Source: Sarcocystis neurona
Lineage: Eukaryota > Apicomplexa > Conoidasida > Eucoccidiorida > Sarcocystidae
NCBI GenBank assembly: GCA_000727475.1
Contig: KL647293.1
Coordinates: 3,080,580-3,144,579 of the forward strand
DNA: 64,000 bases
Direction of reading: 5' to 3'
Part shown: positions 23,822 to 35,156 of the stretch, piece by piece
Position numbering within the stretch: position 1 is the first letter of the stretch
Layout: the number at the start of each line of letters is the position of its first letter
The notes under the pieces: model-generated
The model's input: the letters and a program-made list of their open reading frames with translations, nothing else
Database searches by the model: none
Told to the model about the DNA's origin: nothing
Made by a program: the position numbers and the translations under genes

Positions 23822-24067
23822 TCAGCTTCCAGCTAGCACCACCAGTGCTGCAGCTGCTGAAACTGTAGGAGCGACTGCACTGAGAGAACGAGCAGTACCA
23901 AGGATGGCACGAAAAATGCTGTACGCGTGCCACAGTGTGGCGCAGGGGGGTTCAAAGACGGACGAAGTGGTAGACGGGAAAAAGTGTACATGATGGAATG
24001 TGGGGTGCGAACACCAGCGTCCGACGCCTTCAAAAGACAAGAGGGCCCGAACAGTAGCGCTGTAACC
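23822..24067 (-). CDS. Candidate terminal exon of an unknown gene, hydrophobic C-terminus
   Basis: The exon is 82 codons including the stop, after acceptor CTCTTAAG. It reads GYSATVRALLSFEGVGRWC..., and ends APTVSAAAALVVLAGS, a hydrophobic tail that could be a membrane segment or GPI-attachment signal. The sequence is not repeat-derived and the residue mix is protein-like. It may be the last exon of the gene beginning at 26698, but the exons between about 24100 and 25400 are not resolved and the link is inferred from orientation alone. Shifted minus frames here are also open, so the frame choice is uncertain. Confidence 0.35.
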   Translation of the reverse strand, partial: GYSATVRALLSFEGVGRWCSHPTFHHVHFFPSTTSSVFEPPCATLWHAYSIFRAILGTARSLSAVAPTVSAAAALVVLAGS

Positions 24068-25398
24068 CTTAAGAGCACCTCATGCTTTTCGCAGATGGAG
24101 ATCAGCTACTAAAGACAGACACAATGGACAAATTTGCAAAAAGAAGAGAGTCGTAGCAGATATATTGGTTGGACAGCTGAAAAGTGGAGGCAGAAGACGC
24201 AGTGTCTTCAGCAAGGGACGAGGTGTACAGACGCTGCAACTCTAAAACGGAGGAAAAACGGGAGAGACGGACGAACCTGGAAATGCTGCAGCCAACAGAT
24301 GAAACGGATCTACCACGGAAAATGAAAATTAGTTGATTCAAATCATAAGTAGGTGTGTATGTAGAATCACGTGGGATATAAAAAGTATGTACATTCGACG
24401 TATGGGCAGGAGGGCGCAGACGACCAGCAAGCGCTGCCTGCGCTGCACGGCACGCGCTGGGTTTGCTTGTGGATGGAGACACAGACCGATATGCGTGTGT
24501 GTATACATATATATATATATATATAAAGAAAGACCGACAGACAGACAGACAGACGGAGGCAGAAAAAGGGAGAGACAGGGAGAGAGAAGAGCAGGGGGGA
24601 AGAAAAGAAGGATTTAAAGAAGGAATGAAGTACGCGCAGATACGTAAACGTATATCCTCTGAATCCATGCAAGTGCCTGAGAAAGGGGCAGAGATGTAGT
24701 CTATATCTATGTAAAATGACACTTAAATAGGAGCAAGAAACGCGTGTGCGCCCAAGGGATGCTGATGCCCCAGTTTGGGTCCGAGTGGGCAGAAACCTGA
24801 TCTTCAAGGTACAGATGCGTCGGTGTGCAGTTAGCCACAGCCATGTACGCAGTACACGATTGTGCGCAGACATGTGACTACACGTGACTGTGTGTTTGGT
24901 TCATACTGGTCGAGGTCACCTGATCGGAAGACTGCTCTGCTTGCTACCGTAATGTCTTTGCACATTCTGGGGAAGTTGAAAGACACACAATAATAGAGAG
25001 GGAACTCTAGAGACTTCAACTGAGATAAAACCTGAATCAACTATGGTCAGAAGTGCGGAGAGGTACACGTTCAAATACGCACATATCACTAAGAAGATAG
25101 TATGGACGCAAACTTGAGAACCGCGTCGTCGGAATGTACGTGGTTGGTTGTCCAGGTGTGCTTCGATCCATCTTATCTTTTGCTCTAGTCGTAACAACGC
25201 TTGTGTGTAGATATATATATATATATCTATATATATATATATATGTATGTATACGCTCTTGGTGGTGAGAAGGAGATACACATGGTGACGTTCATCATTA
25301 CACACTCGTACACGTACATTCTACATAACTGAGGGGAAAGTGTACATCTGAATATGTTTATACAGATCGCGTAGACAGGTAGAACCTTGACTAGATAC
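24068..25398 (-). other. Unresolved interior of the unknown gene
   Basis: Several minus-strand pieces look like exons but could not be chained. One near 25114-25200 reads LLRLEQKIRWIEAHLDNQPR after a CACACAAG acceptor. One near 24920-24970 lies between CTTCCCCAG and CAG/GTGACC. One near 24130-24220 reads RLYTSSLAEDTASSASTFQL. TA microsatellites lie at 24490-24530 and 25205-25250. A purine-rich GAGA/CAGACAGA segment occupies 24535-24620 on the plus strand. Confidence 0.3.
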
Positions 25399-25596
25399 AT
25401 TAGATGAAAAGGCAGAAAGACAGGTAGATAGGTGCTCTGTGTGTGTATGTATAAAAGGCCGATATATTGTTGAGAGTAGCCATGTATTATCGCTGAGACC
25501 GTGAGGCGCTTCAGCGTACAACTCGGAGAAAGAACGCACGCGCTCTGTGATGCTGTCGGTAGTGACCCATGTATTTTCAGACACTTGTGCACACAA
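25399..25596 (-). CDS. Candidate exon of the unknown gene (66 codons)
   Basis: Open in phase 0 from acceptor GGAACAG to a possible donor AAT/GTATCT. It reads LCAQVSENTWVTTDSITERV and SELYAEAPHGLSDNTWLLST; two NTW motifs are spaced 33 residues apart. The intron to the preceding exon would be only about 55 bp, so either that boundary or the exon may be misplaced. No family recognised. Confidence 0.35.
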
Positions 25597-25651
25597 CTGT
25601 TCCACATGTGTACATATGTGTATCGACGAGTGTGCCGAAGTAAGAGGGTAC

Positions 25652-25770
25652 AGGAAAGTGTCTACGCATGACCGCTAACGCCGCGTTAGTGTCTGCGCTG
25701 CGTCTGTCATTGATTCTTGCATTTTCAACAATTATATCGATGTGTTTTGGACGAGCTTTGTCAGGATAGA
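25652..25770 (-). CDS. Candidate exon of the unknown gene
   Basis: The acceptor ATATGACAG leaves two bases that complete a phase-1 codon (G + TC, Val) from a small possible exon at 25854-25809, whose donor is CGTACAG/GTAAAT. The small exon reads LYAGFNTTMRLPLRT; this one continues YPDKARPKHIDIIVENARIN and DRRSADTNAAL. The residue mix is charged and non-repetitive, in contrast to the surrounding DNA. The 3' end is set at TTTCCT/GTACCC (phase 0) but is not certain. Confidence 0.4.
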
Positions 25771-26077
25771 CTGTCATATTATGACATCGAGAACAACTAC
25801 ATATTTACCTGTACGCAGCGGTAAACGCATGGTGGTATTGAACCCAGCATACAGCTGTACACGGAATATGCGTTTGTGTAGCCATACACACATGTTTAGT
25901 CAAATTGCTGGAATCGGACATGGGACAGAAATGTGTCTACAAATAAGGGGACCCGACAAGCATGTCGTTGTAGAGATCCAAGAAGAATAGACAAAGTGAG
26001 AAAGACGCAAACGTAGGAGAAGACAGAGTGGAAGAGGACGGAAAATCTGCTGGAGGGTGTGCAAAGTATGCGTATAC

Positions 26078-26273
26078 TGCTGAGGTGCAGCACTGTATCC
26101 ATATGCCTCAATGTCTATATATTCGTCAAGCAGCTCCCCGAAGAGTAACACATTCTTGGCCGTATCCAGAGAAACCGCGTATGTCAGCGTAATCTTTTTA
26201 TCGTAAGAAATTTCGGTTTGCACCAGGAGGTCTTTGTCCCAGTAGGTCGTGCGAAAGATTCGTGCTTTCCTGT
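26078..26273 (-). CDS. Exon 2 of a small unknown membrane-associated protein
   Basis: The acceptor GAAAATAG leaves AC, which completes the G from exon 1 to Asp; the possible donor is CTCAGCA/GTATAC (phase 2). It reads ARIFRTTYWDKDLLVQTEIS, then DKKITLTYAVSLDTAKNVLL and GELLDEYIDIEAYGYSA: alternating hydrophobic strands followed by a helix, clearly protein-like. The frame just upstream is closed by a TGA, so the exon must start near 26273. I do not recognise the family. Confidence 0.5.
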
Positions 26274-26490
26274 CTATTTTCAAGGGACCCAGTACGATCC
26301 CTCAATAGGTGTTGACAAAGCGCCTGCATTGCTCCCCCAGTTGCATGTGTAAAAGTGCAAAGTTTCAGCAAGAGTGGAAAACGTGTAGAGAAACTGAATA
26401 CGGGATGGCAGACCTGCACATTGGAACCCTCAGGAGATGGCTGTCCGTTTTGGAGATTGGCGTGTGAGTGACTGTTCATGTGGTCTTTAC

Positions 26491-26698
26491 CTTGATTCAG
26501 AGGTATGCAGGAGTACACAAACTTCTGCAGAATATGGAAATGGAATACTAGGTGCAGTATTACTGCTACTGGTATAGTTATAGGGTACAGATGTTTCTGC
26601 TTGGGATCCGCACGTACACGCACTGGAGATCGGTAGGAGCAGTCTTTGACTTTTGAACCATTTAGAGGTGCTTGATATCTGTTCCTTCTCCCCATCAT
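26491..26698 (-). CDS. Exon 1 of a small unknown membrane-associated protein
   Basis: The exon begins with two adjacent Met codons (26698, 26695) and ends at the canonical donor AATCAAG/GTAAAG after 69 codons plus one base. The N-terminal 38 residues are basic (MMGRRNRYQAPLNGSKVKDC). A hydrophobic segment follows (ITIPVAVILHLVFHFHILQ) that could span a membrane. The intron to exon 2 would be about 217 bp. The frame is open above the Met codons for about 20 codons, so the start could be further up or be a splice acceptor. The 26.7-27.1 kb stretch upstream is pyrimidine-rich on the plus strand and may hold the 5' leader. Confidence 0.5.
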
Positions 26699-27736
26699 CA
26701 GTGTGACATTTTCTTCCGGGAAAGTACTCCTCTTATCGCGTGTTGCTTGTTGTGTTGTCTCGTTGTCTCAACTTGTTTTCCTTTGATCATGCCTCTCTTT
26801 CTCCCTGCCCTTTTCCCCGTTATCTCCCTGCCTTTCTTTGACCCGTCTTGTTTTCTCTTGCTGTGCTCCTTAGTTCCGCGCTACTCGCCAGACAAATGTC
26901 CCTTCCGTCCTCCTTTTTCCTCTCTCTGCTAGCCGCCCCGTCGAAGCTTACTCAGCGCTGCCTCTGGGCAGAAAAAGGAAGACATTCACATATATCGGAA
27001 AGCACCGTGTTTCTTACTGAGAGGCCTAAGTTCAAACATGAAGAAGACGACGTGGAATCGCATGGATATTCTGGTGGAGTAGCATGCATAAAAGTGTCCA
27101 TTTTTATTTCGTTCTTCGTTTTCTAACTGCTAACTGCTGCAGGCGCAAGGGTACGAATTTCGATTTCAAATATTCTGCTCGTACTCGTGAATGCTGCCAG
27201 CTAACAAGGACGCGTGTCCTGCCTTTCGTGTTCGAGGGACAATTTGTGTAGTGAATACAATCCTTCGACGATTGCTGTCCGGCCGATGCGTTTGGACATG
27301 TCCGTAGTAGAATTAAGAACAGCACGGTAATTAGACTAACACATGTATGGCTAGCGACGAGATATGTGTGTATATGCTGCGAAGCCTAAGGCCATATAAC
27401 TTAAAACGTATGCTTCATTCTTCAGCGCTGCAGCCCGCATATATCCATATGTGAGTGTCGTGCACTCATATGCATACACGTGTAGGCAAGCAAATAAGAG
27501 CGTTTTCATTTTCCGAAGGATGCTTACGTATGACTGAGAGAAGAGCGACTCCCAAAGGGTTGTGTACTGCAACTTATAATAGGAAAGTGTTACTGAAACC
27601 AGAAATACCCGGGCTGCACTACTTCCTACGCCATCTATTCGTGACGTGTGACGTCCGATACAACTGAAAACGTATAATTTACTGTCGTAACTTTGGTTCC
27701 GAGATACCTCCTTCAACTACAAGTTGGAACTCTGTT

Positions 27737-28090
27737 GTGTGCCAGCTGTCTTCCGTCTGGAAAGAGTACAAGGATGTGAAAGTGTGGGGTCACACTGATT
27801 TGCGGTGGTGCTCTGGTATAGGCACACGTATGTACAGCTACGAATCAAGTTGCAGGATACACTGCGAGGTGTCTAACGTGTATATAACAGATGCGAGCGA
27901 GGCGAACAATGGCATAAATACCCTCTTTTTACGAGTACACGTACCAGTAGCTGAGAGAACATGCAGACTTATAAGCACTTACGCAGTTACACTTCGGTGG
28001 ATGCACCCACAGTGGAAGGTCCGTGGTTTTCCTGTGAATAAAGGAACCACGTGGTGCCGACAGACGAAACTCTCTCCGACGCAACAGTGA
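27737..28090 (+). CDS. Weak plus-strand reading frame, 117 residues, unknown
   Basis: This ATG-to-stop frame lies in non-repetitive DNA with mixed codons and no competing long minus frame. It reads DVKVWGHTDLRWCSGIGTRM and later NGINTLFLRVHVPVAERTC. It has no homopolymer, signal peptide or recognised domain. It could be an exon of a plus-strand gene divergent from the gene at 26698, or chance. A second plus frame (28134-28442) follows with a pyrimidine-rich middle and looks less convincing. Confidence 0.25.
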   Translation: MCQLSSVWKEYKDVKVWGHTDLRWCSGIGTRMYSYESSCRIHCEVSNVYITDASEANNGINTLFLRVHVPVAERTCRLISTYAVTLRWMHPQWKVRGFPVNKGTTWCRQTKLSPTQQ

Positions 28091-28442
28091 AAAGGAACCG
28101 TCTCAGCAGTCTACGTTCTCTTCTGATTCGTGCTTGACGCATCTGCCCAGATGTGTCGCTAGTTTGACTAACGTAAGAAACGTGCTACTGTACTGCTGGG
28201 TGGTGGATCTTGTCCCGGAAAATATCTTTTGCTGTATACTTGCATCGATTTGTTTTTTGTGTACGTTTGAACATTCCCCTCACTCTTCCTCTGTCTGTTT
28301 TCTCTTTCACTTCTCTTTCCTCAACAGTCTCCTTGTCTCGCCGTGTGTAGGTAGTTTCCTTGGACAAAGCTATGCACTTACTTGGCGCCGAAAGGCACAC
28401 GAATGTAAAAGTGTTTCACAGGAACTGAAGACATCTGTGTAA

Positions 28443-31400
28443 AATCATTGTCAATCTTCGCCGTACATCGGCCGGTACTTCTCGTTTTTCGCCTTTCTAC
28501 TCTTCTGTCTCTGTCTGTCTCTTCTTGCCCTCCATTTCCTCTCTAGATCTTGTTCTTCTCTGTACATGTTGTCTCTTCTTGTCCGTCCCCCGCTTCTTCT
28601 ACTTTTTTCCCATGCTCGCTTCTTAGGTTTTTGTAGCTTGTTCGTTTGAAACTTCCTCCCGCTGCTTCATTCTTCTTTCTTCGTTGTACACTGCGTGCGT
28701 ATGCACACACTGTATACGCTTGTACGCATACATTCGTGTATGAGTGCCCCTGTGGTACAGATATATGCATACATTTGTGTACGTAGCTAAAGTTCTACAT
28801 ATATATATATATGAATATTTGTGAAAAATGTGTATGTGCACATACGTGTATGTATACTCATGCCTGTATGATACTCATACAGTGTACGCATGTGTAAGTA
28901 TATACACATACCTATATATATATATATGTATCCACGTGTGTGTCTGTGTATGAAGCTCAACGCCCAATAGCTATAAATACATGTATGTATATACATATCT
29001 CTAGCTATGTATGCTGAAAAGCACGCTTGTATAATAGGCACATAGAAGGTGCACGTGCACATATATAAAAGAAACATGTATACATATATGTACATATAAA
29101 TGTATCTCCCTTCTCCTTGTGACAACAATTGTCCTCTTTGTTCGAAAATTTACTGTTTTTCTCGTGTGTGTTTGTTTACTTGTTCCTGTGTGTTTCTCTG
29201 CATGCAGTCCGTATATACATACGTATCCACACCTCCAAGTAACCGTAGCAACTACATATCAAATCAGCATCAGCAGCAGAGGCATGCGGCAACTCAATAA
29301 CAACCTGAGGTCCACTTTGGTATAATATCCAAACGTGTATACTGGTGCAAATGTATATACATGTATAAAGAGAGCCATATATATGTAATGGTGGCCGAGG
29401 ATATGTATATATATATATATATATGTCCACAGAGATATACGTGTATAGCCCAAGTGAATAGATAGACATCTGTGTACGTACACGAAATTATGTTCCTCCT
29501 TTTCTTTCTGTCCACTCGTGTGTACGCCTTGCTTCTTATATGCCCATTTCTCCCCGCTGCCTCACACACAGAGTTAAGGTTTCCTTCCTGTCACACTTTG
29601 ATAAAGGATTACTTGTGTTAGGAGTACACACGTCTACCTATAGGTACAAATTTAGATATCTCCACGCGTGTATACGTGCAGTTGTATAAGCCTAGATGTA
29701 CAACCGTGGCTTGCTTCCTCTCTCCCCTGTGTCCTCTGTTATATGTATGTATATATATGCGTGTATCATTATCGACCTCCACAAACTTCTACACAAACAC
29801 TTCAAATTATACGTGTATATACATAGTATAGAGTTCCGTACGTGTATTCGTCTTTTCGTCGAAAACCCCAAAATCTCTCCTTACCTATTCATCTGCGTGT
29901 ATTTCTTCACATTTAAATATTGCCGTTTCCTTCCGTTCCCCTCTCGCCCATATTCGCATGCGCAGATTGTAGAGTTGTTGACGTGCGTATACAAATATAC
30001 GGCTCAGTGCACGCATACACAAATACACGTATGTACACGTATACGTGTTTCTCTGTCGCCGTTTTATCTCTGTAAATCTTCCTCTCTCTCACAACCTATA
30101 TCGCCATCTGTTTTCTGTTCTTCTTTTCCACCTCTCTCCTTTCGTATGCACTAGCCTCCACGTATATCGCGCCGCAGTGTACCCCTTAGCAGCGCGAGGG
30201 TGTTCCGGTTCAACAGATGGCTTAAGCAATTCCGTCAACAGCTCTGTTGTACCGCATACGTATATATATATATATGCACACGTACATATATATACATATA
30301 TCTATTCTATGTCAATAAATACGTTTGGGCGTGTGCTCGCGCACCGTATGACTATTGCGTCGTACACACGTGTGTATACATATCCATGTGGACACGTGTG
30401 TATGCCTTGTGTACCTAGGTATGCTTGTACATGTATACGTGTACCATATGATTTACACGTAGATACAGACGCCCATACATATACATATATATATATATAC
30501 GTATATACATACACACAAGTGCGTGATCCACATGTCCGTATGGATCTATATACTTGGGGAGTACACGGAAACGAAGAGATTTCTGCTACACCCATATATA
30601 TGTATATATATTAGAATAAAACAGTGGTGATATATACAAGTATATGCAAAACTAATTCTTTTATAAAAGTGAGAAGGTATAAGCGCACATGTGTGAGAAT
30701 GCCCTCACGTGTAGAAACATATACATATGTAGACACACCACAAATATTGAAACGGAGATACAGGTGCGTAGGTTCCCTTCCCACATGTTTGCGGTTGACC
30801 ACAAAATCAGATACGCATAGACTGCTCTCCATATCCTTCTGTCCACACACACATATGTGCGCACGTACATATGAGTATATCTGAATTGTACGAAGCAGTG
30901 CGTGTGGTTTCCTCTGTTGCGGAGAAAAAGAGGAGAGAACATCCGGCCCCACCACATTTCCTCACTCTCTCTCGTCCGGCATCTTCGTTAACATAGCAGA
31001 GGAACCACCTTGGCGCAGGTATGCACACAGAATCAGAAAATAGATAGACATGTGGTGGCGGGTAATGAACAAATGTACACGTCCACGCCTCCACGTCTAA
31101 ATAGACAAGAAAACATGAGTACAAAGTATTTCTTCTGCGTTTGCATTCACGGGCGCGCATTCACTGGGTTTGTCCCCTCGGAAAGAAATATCCCTCTATA
31201 CAATAAACACCCATAAAACACACTATGCCCTACATTACCACTTCGCGTTTCCATCGTGTGTGGCTGTATGTCAGCATGTACACACATGGGACAAGCATAC
31301 ACGTAGACAGGCTTCACACAATATATATATATATATATATGCATATATATACGTATAGACACTGTCTGTTAGCGAGTTTGGCTTTGCACATATACATATA

Positions 31401-32352
31401 TATATATATGAAATTGTGGGGCGAAACGAAGAGTCAGATACAAAAGACACATACAGGGGATTCACGCATGCAGTGAAAAAAAACGATCTCCCTTTTTCTC
31501 GTCGTTCTTCTGCTCCATTATGTCCGTTCTGCTGCGCGTCACGTGCAATCGCGACCCACGTGAGACGAACGCCTGCGTTGACGGTTCGGCGTGAAAGAAC
31601 AAGCACTTTCACTCTGCACGCAGAGCCATGCTTAGCCGAAAGTACCGCATACACACAACATGTCCTCAACTCTGCGAAAAAAACAGGCCCACTCTTTCTC
31701 CCTCTTCAGTTTCCCTCTGCCGAACATCCTACCTCTCGACGCCACTTACCACACCTGCATCTACAATACTTACTCATACATACAGGTAGCACACCGTACG
31801 AGTGTGGGACAAGCACGGCACTGCAGGATATCTGCGGACGTAGAAATAAGCGTAGCGATGTATATGTACACGCCTAGGTCTGCACCCAAGTATCTGCTTG
31901 TGTAGGGCACGCAATACACATATGTATACGTAGAGGCGCATACATATAGGCACAAGCATATATACGGATGCACACACAGGCGCATAGCTCCTGTTCCTAT
32001 GAGCAGCAGCTTCAGCAATGCAGTTGCCTGTATGTTTTGCCCACACCGTACAAACACATGTATGCACACTAACACAGAGCGGTATGGATGATTTGAAATA
32101 CAGGCATGTGTGCAAAAGTATAGCGTTGGCCGTCAAGCGAATGTTCGAGATCCCTCTTCACCAACTGTCTTGCAATATTCGACAGTTTCTCCGGACTCTC
32201 TCACACATATATGTATATATTGCACACAATACACATCCAAATAGGTATACATCTCCTCCTCCTCCGTTTTCTTTTTCTCTTCCCTCTTCTTCTGCCTCTT
32301 GGCCTACGCTGTCCCTTCGGTCTGTTCTTCCCTGTCGCTCGCTCCTTCAACT
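28443..32352. other. TA/CA microsatellite belt without supported genes
   Basis: Pyrimidine-rich sequence (28500-28680) leads into long TACATATA and GTATATAC-type tracts at 28690-29100, 29200-29460, 29750-30060, 30250-30640, 30690-30880 and 31320-31420. Short frames rich in Tyr, Ile and Cys come from these repeats. A mixed-composition piece at 31450-31880 is open on both strands (plus 31416-31877, minus 31271-31669) with no deciding signal. Bases 31900-32352 would include the 3' untranslated part of the ISP gene. Confidence 0.5.
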
Positions 32353-32667
32353 TTAGTTGGCTGGAGCAGCAGAACCAGCCGCATGTTTTTCACGAATGCG
32401 AAGAAGACTTATAACAAAACAATCTCTATCTGCAGCGGCAGAAAAAAAGAGAGGAATGCAGTTTCCTGATTCAGCAAGATGCAGTGCAACACAAACGTCG
32501 TCCGCTGATATCCCCGCAGAGTAATCAACTCGCTTTAGCTGTTCTGGGGTGTACAGTATATTTTTGATATCTGTCAGAGGCACGCGTCGGGACCGGCTGT
32601 TGCACGCGAGCTCGATCGCTTGATCATCCTTCGCCAAAGTCACCGTGCACTCCAGCCGGGATTTGTC
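32353..32667 (-). CDS. IMC sub-compartment protein (ISP family), exon 2
   Basis: This exon gives 104 residues plus stop. The acceptor GGCTTTCAAG leaves phase 0, so the join reads GLILQ then DKSRLEC. The body, with DKSRLECTVTLAKDDQAIEL, VPLTDIKNILYTPEQLKRVD and CVALHLAESGNCIPLFF, followed by a final helix (DCFVISLLRIREK), fits the PH-like beta-sandwich plus helix of ISP proteins. The words K-x-IL-x-T-x-EQLKRV and VALHLA-x-[ST]-GNCIPL are the ones I associate with the family. ISPs lie on the inner membrane complex of zoites and mark its sub-compartments; they are held there by lipid anchors. Both exons together give 168 residues, in the family's usual range. Confidence 0.87.
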   Translation of the reverse strand, partial: DKSRLECTVTLAKDDQAIELACNSRSRRVPLTDIKNILYTPEQLKRVDYSAGISADDVCVALHLAESGNCIPLFFSAAADRDCFVISLLRIREKHAAGSAAPAN

Positions 32668-34382
32668 CTTGAAAGCCATAGAAGACGGTAGAAAGGAAGC
32701 AGGTGAAACGACAGAAATCGCAGCGTCCAAATCTTACGGGAGCATAAACACGCATTTGTGTACGGAGACGTAGACAGAGAGGGAGGGACAGAAAGCGGGT
32801 AGAACTGGAGTGAACGCTGCAGGAAACGTAAACCGAACGAGCCACAGGATAGCAGAAGCAGGCGCAAACGAAGGCGACCAAAGATTAGGAAGTCGAAGAA
32901 GTATATTCATCACTGTAGGGAGAGAGACAGACACAGGCACAGGGTAAATGTACGAATACGCTTATAGTTGTCTGCACGTGTGTAGAAGAAATTTCGAAAA
33001 GGCAACAGGAGGAAAAGAGGGAAGGAGAACGGAGGTGTCAGTGAATACAAATATTTGTATCTGCAGACCTATACACAAATGACAAGCACTAATGCTTCAT
33101 ACTTTTCTTTCCTACGTGCACCATATATATATATATGCATATGTGTAAATATACACGTATACACATACGTATATATGTGTTCACACACAAATATATATAT
33201 ACACATATGTAGTGTCTGTGTAAATATGAGCAGCGAAAAAGGCGCAGACAGACACAGGTGCAGAACTATGTATTTAAACGTTCAAACACGCGTGGAGCTC
33301 CGGTGTGTCTTTATGCTCGGGGATCTACACGAACGTCCTTGTATACGGTTGAAACACTGTGATGGACACGGGGATGGTCAGAACAGCAAAGTCGCACGTG
33401 TAAAGCTGCGAAGTGACGGACACGTCTGTCGACTTCTACACACGTGTATACGGAGGCACAACTCTCCATAATAAGTCGTCCAACACAAATGTGTATACAC
33501 GAAGAGAGAGAAGGAACCATCCTTTGGTGTCTACGTAAATGCAGGCAGACGCGTGCTGCTGTCCGTGGAATTCTAAGCAAGCCAAACTTATGCAAACCGG
33601 GAAACTGGGCGCACGTACTCCTGTTGGCGGGAGAGAGGAAGAAGGTGCTGGGTGTTGCACGCGTTGAATGCTATCTGGCGAAAATGTGGGGCAGCTGAAA
33701 CTTTTGGCGGATCTGTTCGAATTTTTAAATTCGTTACGCAAGCGACGTAGCAAGGAAACAACACACGTATCGCTACATGTCTACTGGTAGAAAAGCACTG
33801 ACGTCCATACCCTTGAACAGAAGAGACATACATACACAGGGATGCACAAGCACAGGTTACGGGCACTTCGCCTATGTATGTATGTACGCATATATATGTA
33901 TGTAAGTACATATTTGGAGAGACAAGAGGACTACATCTATTTATGGATAGAGATCTAAAAGTACATATGTACATACATAAAAGCACCCAAGCACTAGAGC
34001 GGCAAGTTTCTGAGTAACAGAGCTGATGTGACGGCCGCACCCGCATTCAACAGCAGATATGACAACAAGGCGACCCCACGAATATACACATTCATATTCA
34101 ATTACAAACATATAAAGATACACTTTGTGCATATACGCCACTACAGACGCATATATATACACGTAATTCTGTGCACACCCACAAGCACAAGTTGAACACA
34201 GCATTTACTGTGGAAGTCTCTCCGTTTCCGCGCCAGGTTGTCAGGCTGCCGTGTTCCACTCCAATACGGAGTACAAATGTAATGGTGTGTAATCACAGAC
34301 GTATACACACACACATGTGATCCTGCCTCTAGACGCTGTTCTGTAATTGTACTGGCTTTACGATACACGGAATAAATTTTAC
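32668..34382 (-). other. Intron of the ISP gene
   Basis: The 1,715-bp intron runs from CTGCAG/GTAAAA to CTTTCAAG. It holds TA microsatellite at 33110-33235 and 33880-34320 and non-repetitive sequence with short open frames that lack protein likeness. No further ISP-like segment was seen, and the two exons already make a complete protein. Confidence 0.7.
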
Positions 34383-34574
34383 CTGCAGAATGAGTCCAAC
34401 GGCAAAACCTTTGTAGAGCTTGTTGAGCATCTCCGGCTTGAACTTTTTCACCATTTCTTCTGCAGGCAGAGCCGCGGGCGACTGCGACTTGTTGCTGGTG
34501 GCGACCCCAGGTGGTTCTATTTCCAGCTGCGTCTCTGCAGTTTCTCCGCAGCAGGATGTGCAGCGATTTCCCAT
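34383..34574 (-). CDS. IMC sub-compartment protein (ISP family), exon 1 with acylation leader
   Basis: Exactly 64 codons from ATG (34574) to donor CTGCAG/GTAAAA, phase 0. The protein starts MGNRCTSCC: Gly2 for N-myristoylation and Cys5, Cys8 and Cys9 as candidate palmitoylation sites, the dual-acylation leader by which ISP proteins reach the inner membrane complex. A Ser/Ala/Pro-rich linker follows, then EMVKKFKPEMLNKLYKGFAV, the helix that precedes the first strand in ISPs. An upstream in-frame ATG would bury the acylation signal, so the start at Gly-Asn is preferred. Which ISP paralogue this is cannot be told from the sequence alone. The exon is free of CAG repeats although repeats abound on both sides. 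Confidence 0.87.
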
Positions 34575-34949
34575 TTTGTGACGGGAGAAGTGGGAAAAAA
34601 TCAGAGCTCTCCCGTATATTCTAGCGACGCGCGCGTTACAGCAGCAGGCGGCGTCGTCGCTGCCCAAACTCTGTTGTTTCTGGTTGCAGATGTAAAGTAA
34701 AACTAAGAAGAGACCGCACACCACACACCCCCACGAGAATAAGGAGACGAGGGCAACAGAGCTGAAGCAGCTCCTGGTTATGATTCCACCAAGAGTGTGC
34801 AGTTGCTGTGGTGCGCACTGCTTTGTCGTGGAGGGACACGTATGCATGAGCGGGGGACGCTGAGCGGAGAAGCGGAGATGTCAACTGTAATAACAAACAG
34901 TTGTTCTGCTGGAGCCAGCCTGGGTACGAGCAGAAAGAGGAGAATGCGC

Positions 34950-35156
34950 TGCAGCATAGGGAAAGCTGCACTGTGGTCAACGCATCTCCTTTTAGTGCTG
35001 TCGGTGGAAAATCTTTTCAAGCAGTGGAAAACAACGGCTTCTACATCTTCCCTGTATTGCTGCTGTTCTAAAAGCAAGAGGTACTCTCCCGCAGGCGACC
35101 TTGCTGCTGCCGCCGCGCTGCTCTTGCCGGCGCTAATAGGCGGTGCTCCTGCCTGT
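34950..35156 (-). CDS. Candidate exon, unknown (minus strand, upstream of ISP)
   Basis: The minus frame is open and could start after CATCACTAG. It reads QAGAPPISAGKSSAAAAARS, then EYLLLLEQQQYREDVEAVVF and CLKRFSTDSTKRRCVDHSAA. The second half is protein-like and not repeat-derived. No clear donor or partner exon was found, and a plus-strand frame (34797-35345) overlaps it. It could be a separate small gene or chance. Confidence 0.28.

Noticed and set aside
26078..26698. Possible resemblance to ciliary membrane protein TMEM231
   Set aside because: One membrane segment followed by beta strands looked similar at first, but the diagnostic strands and spacing do not line up once the exons are joined.
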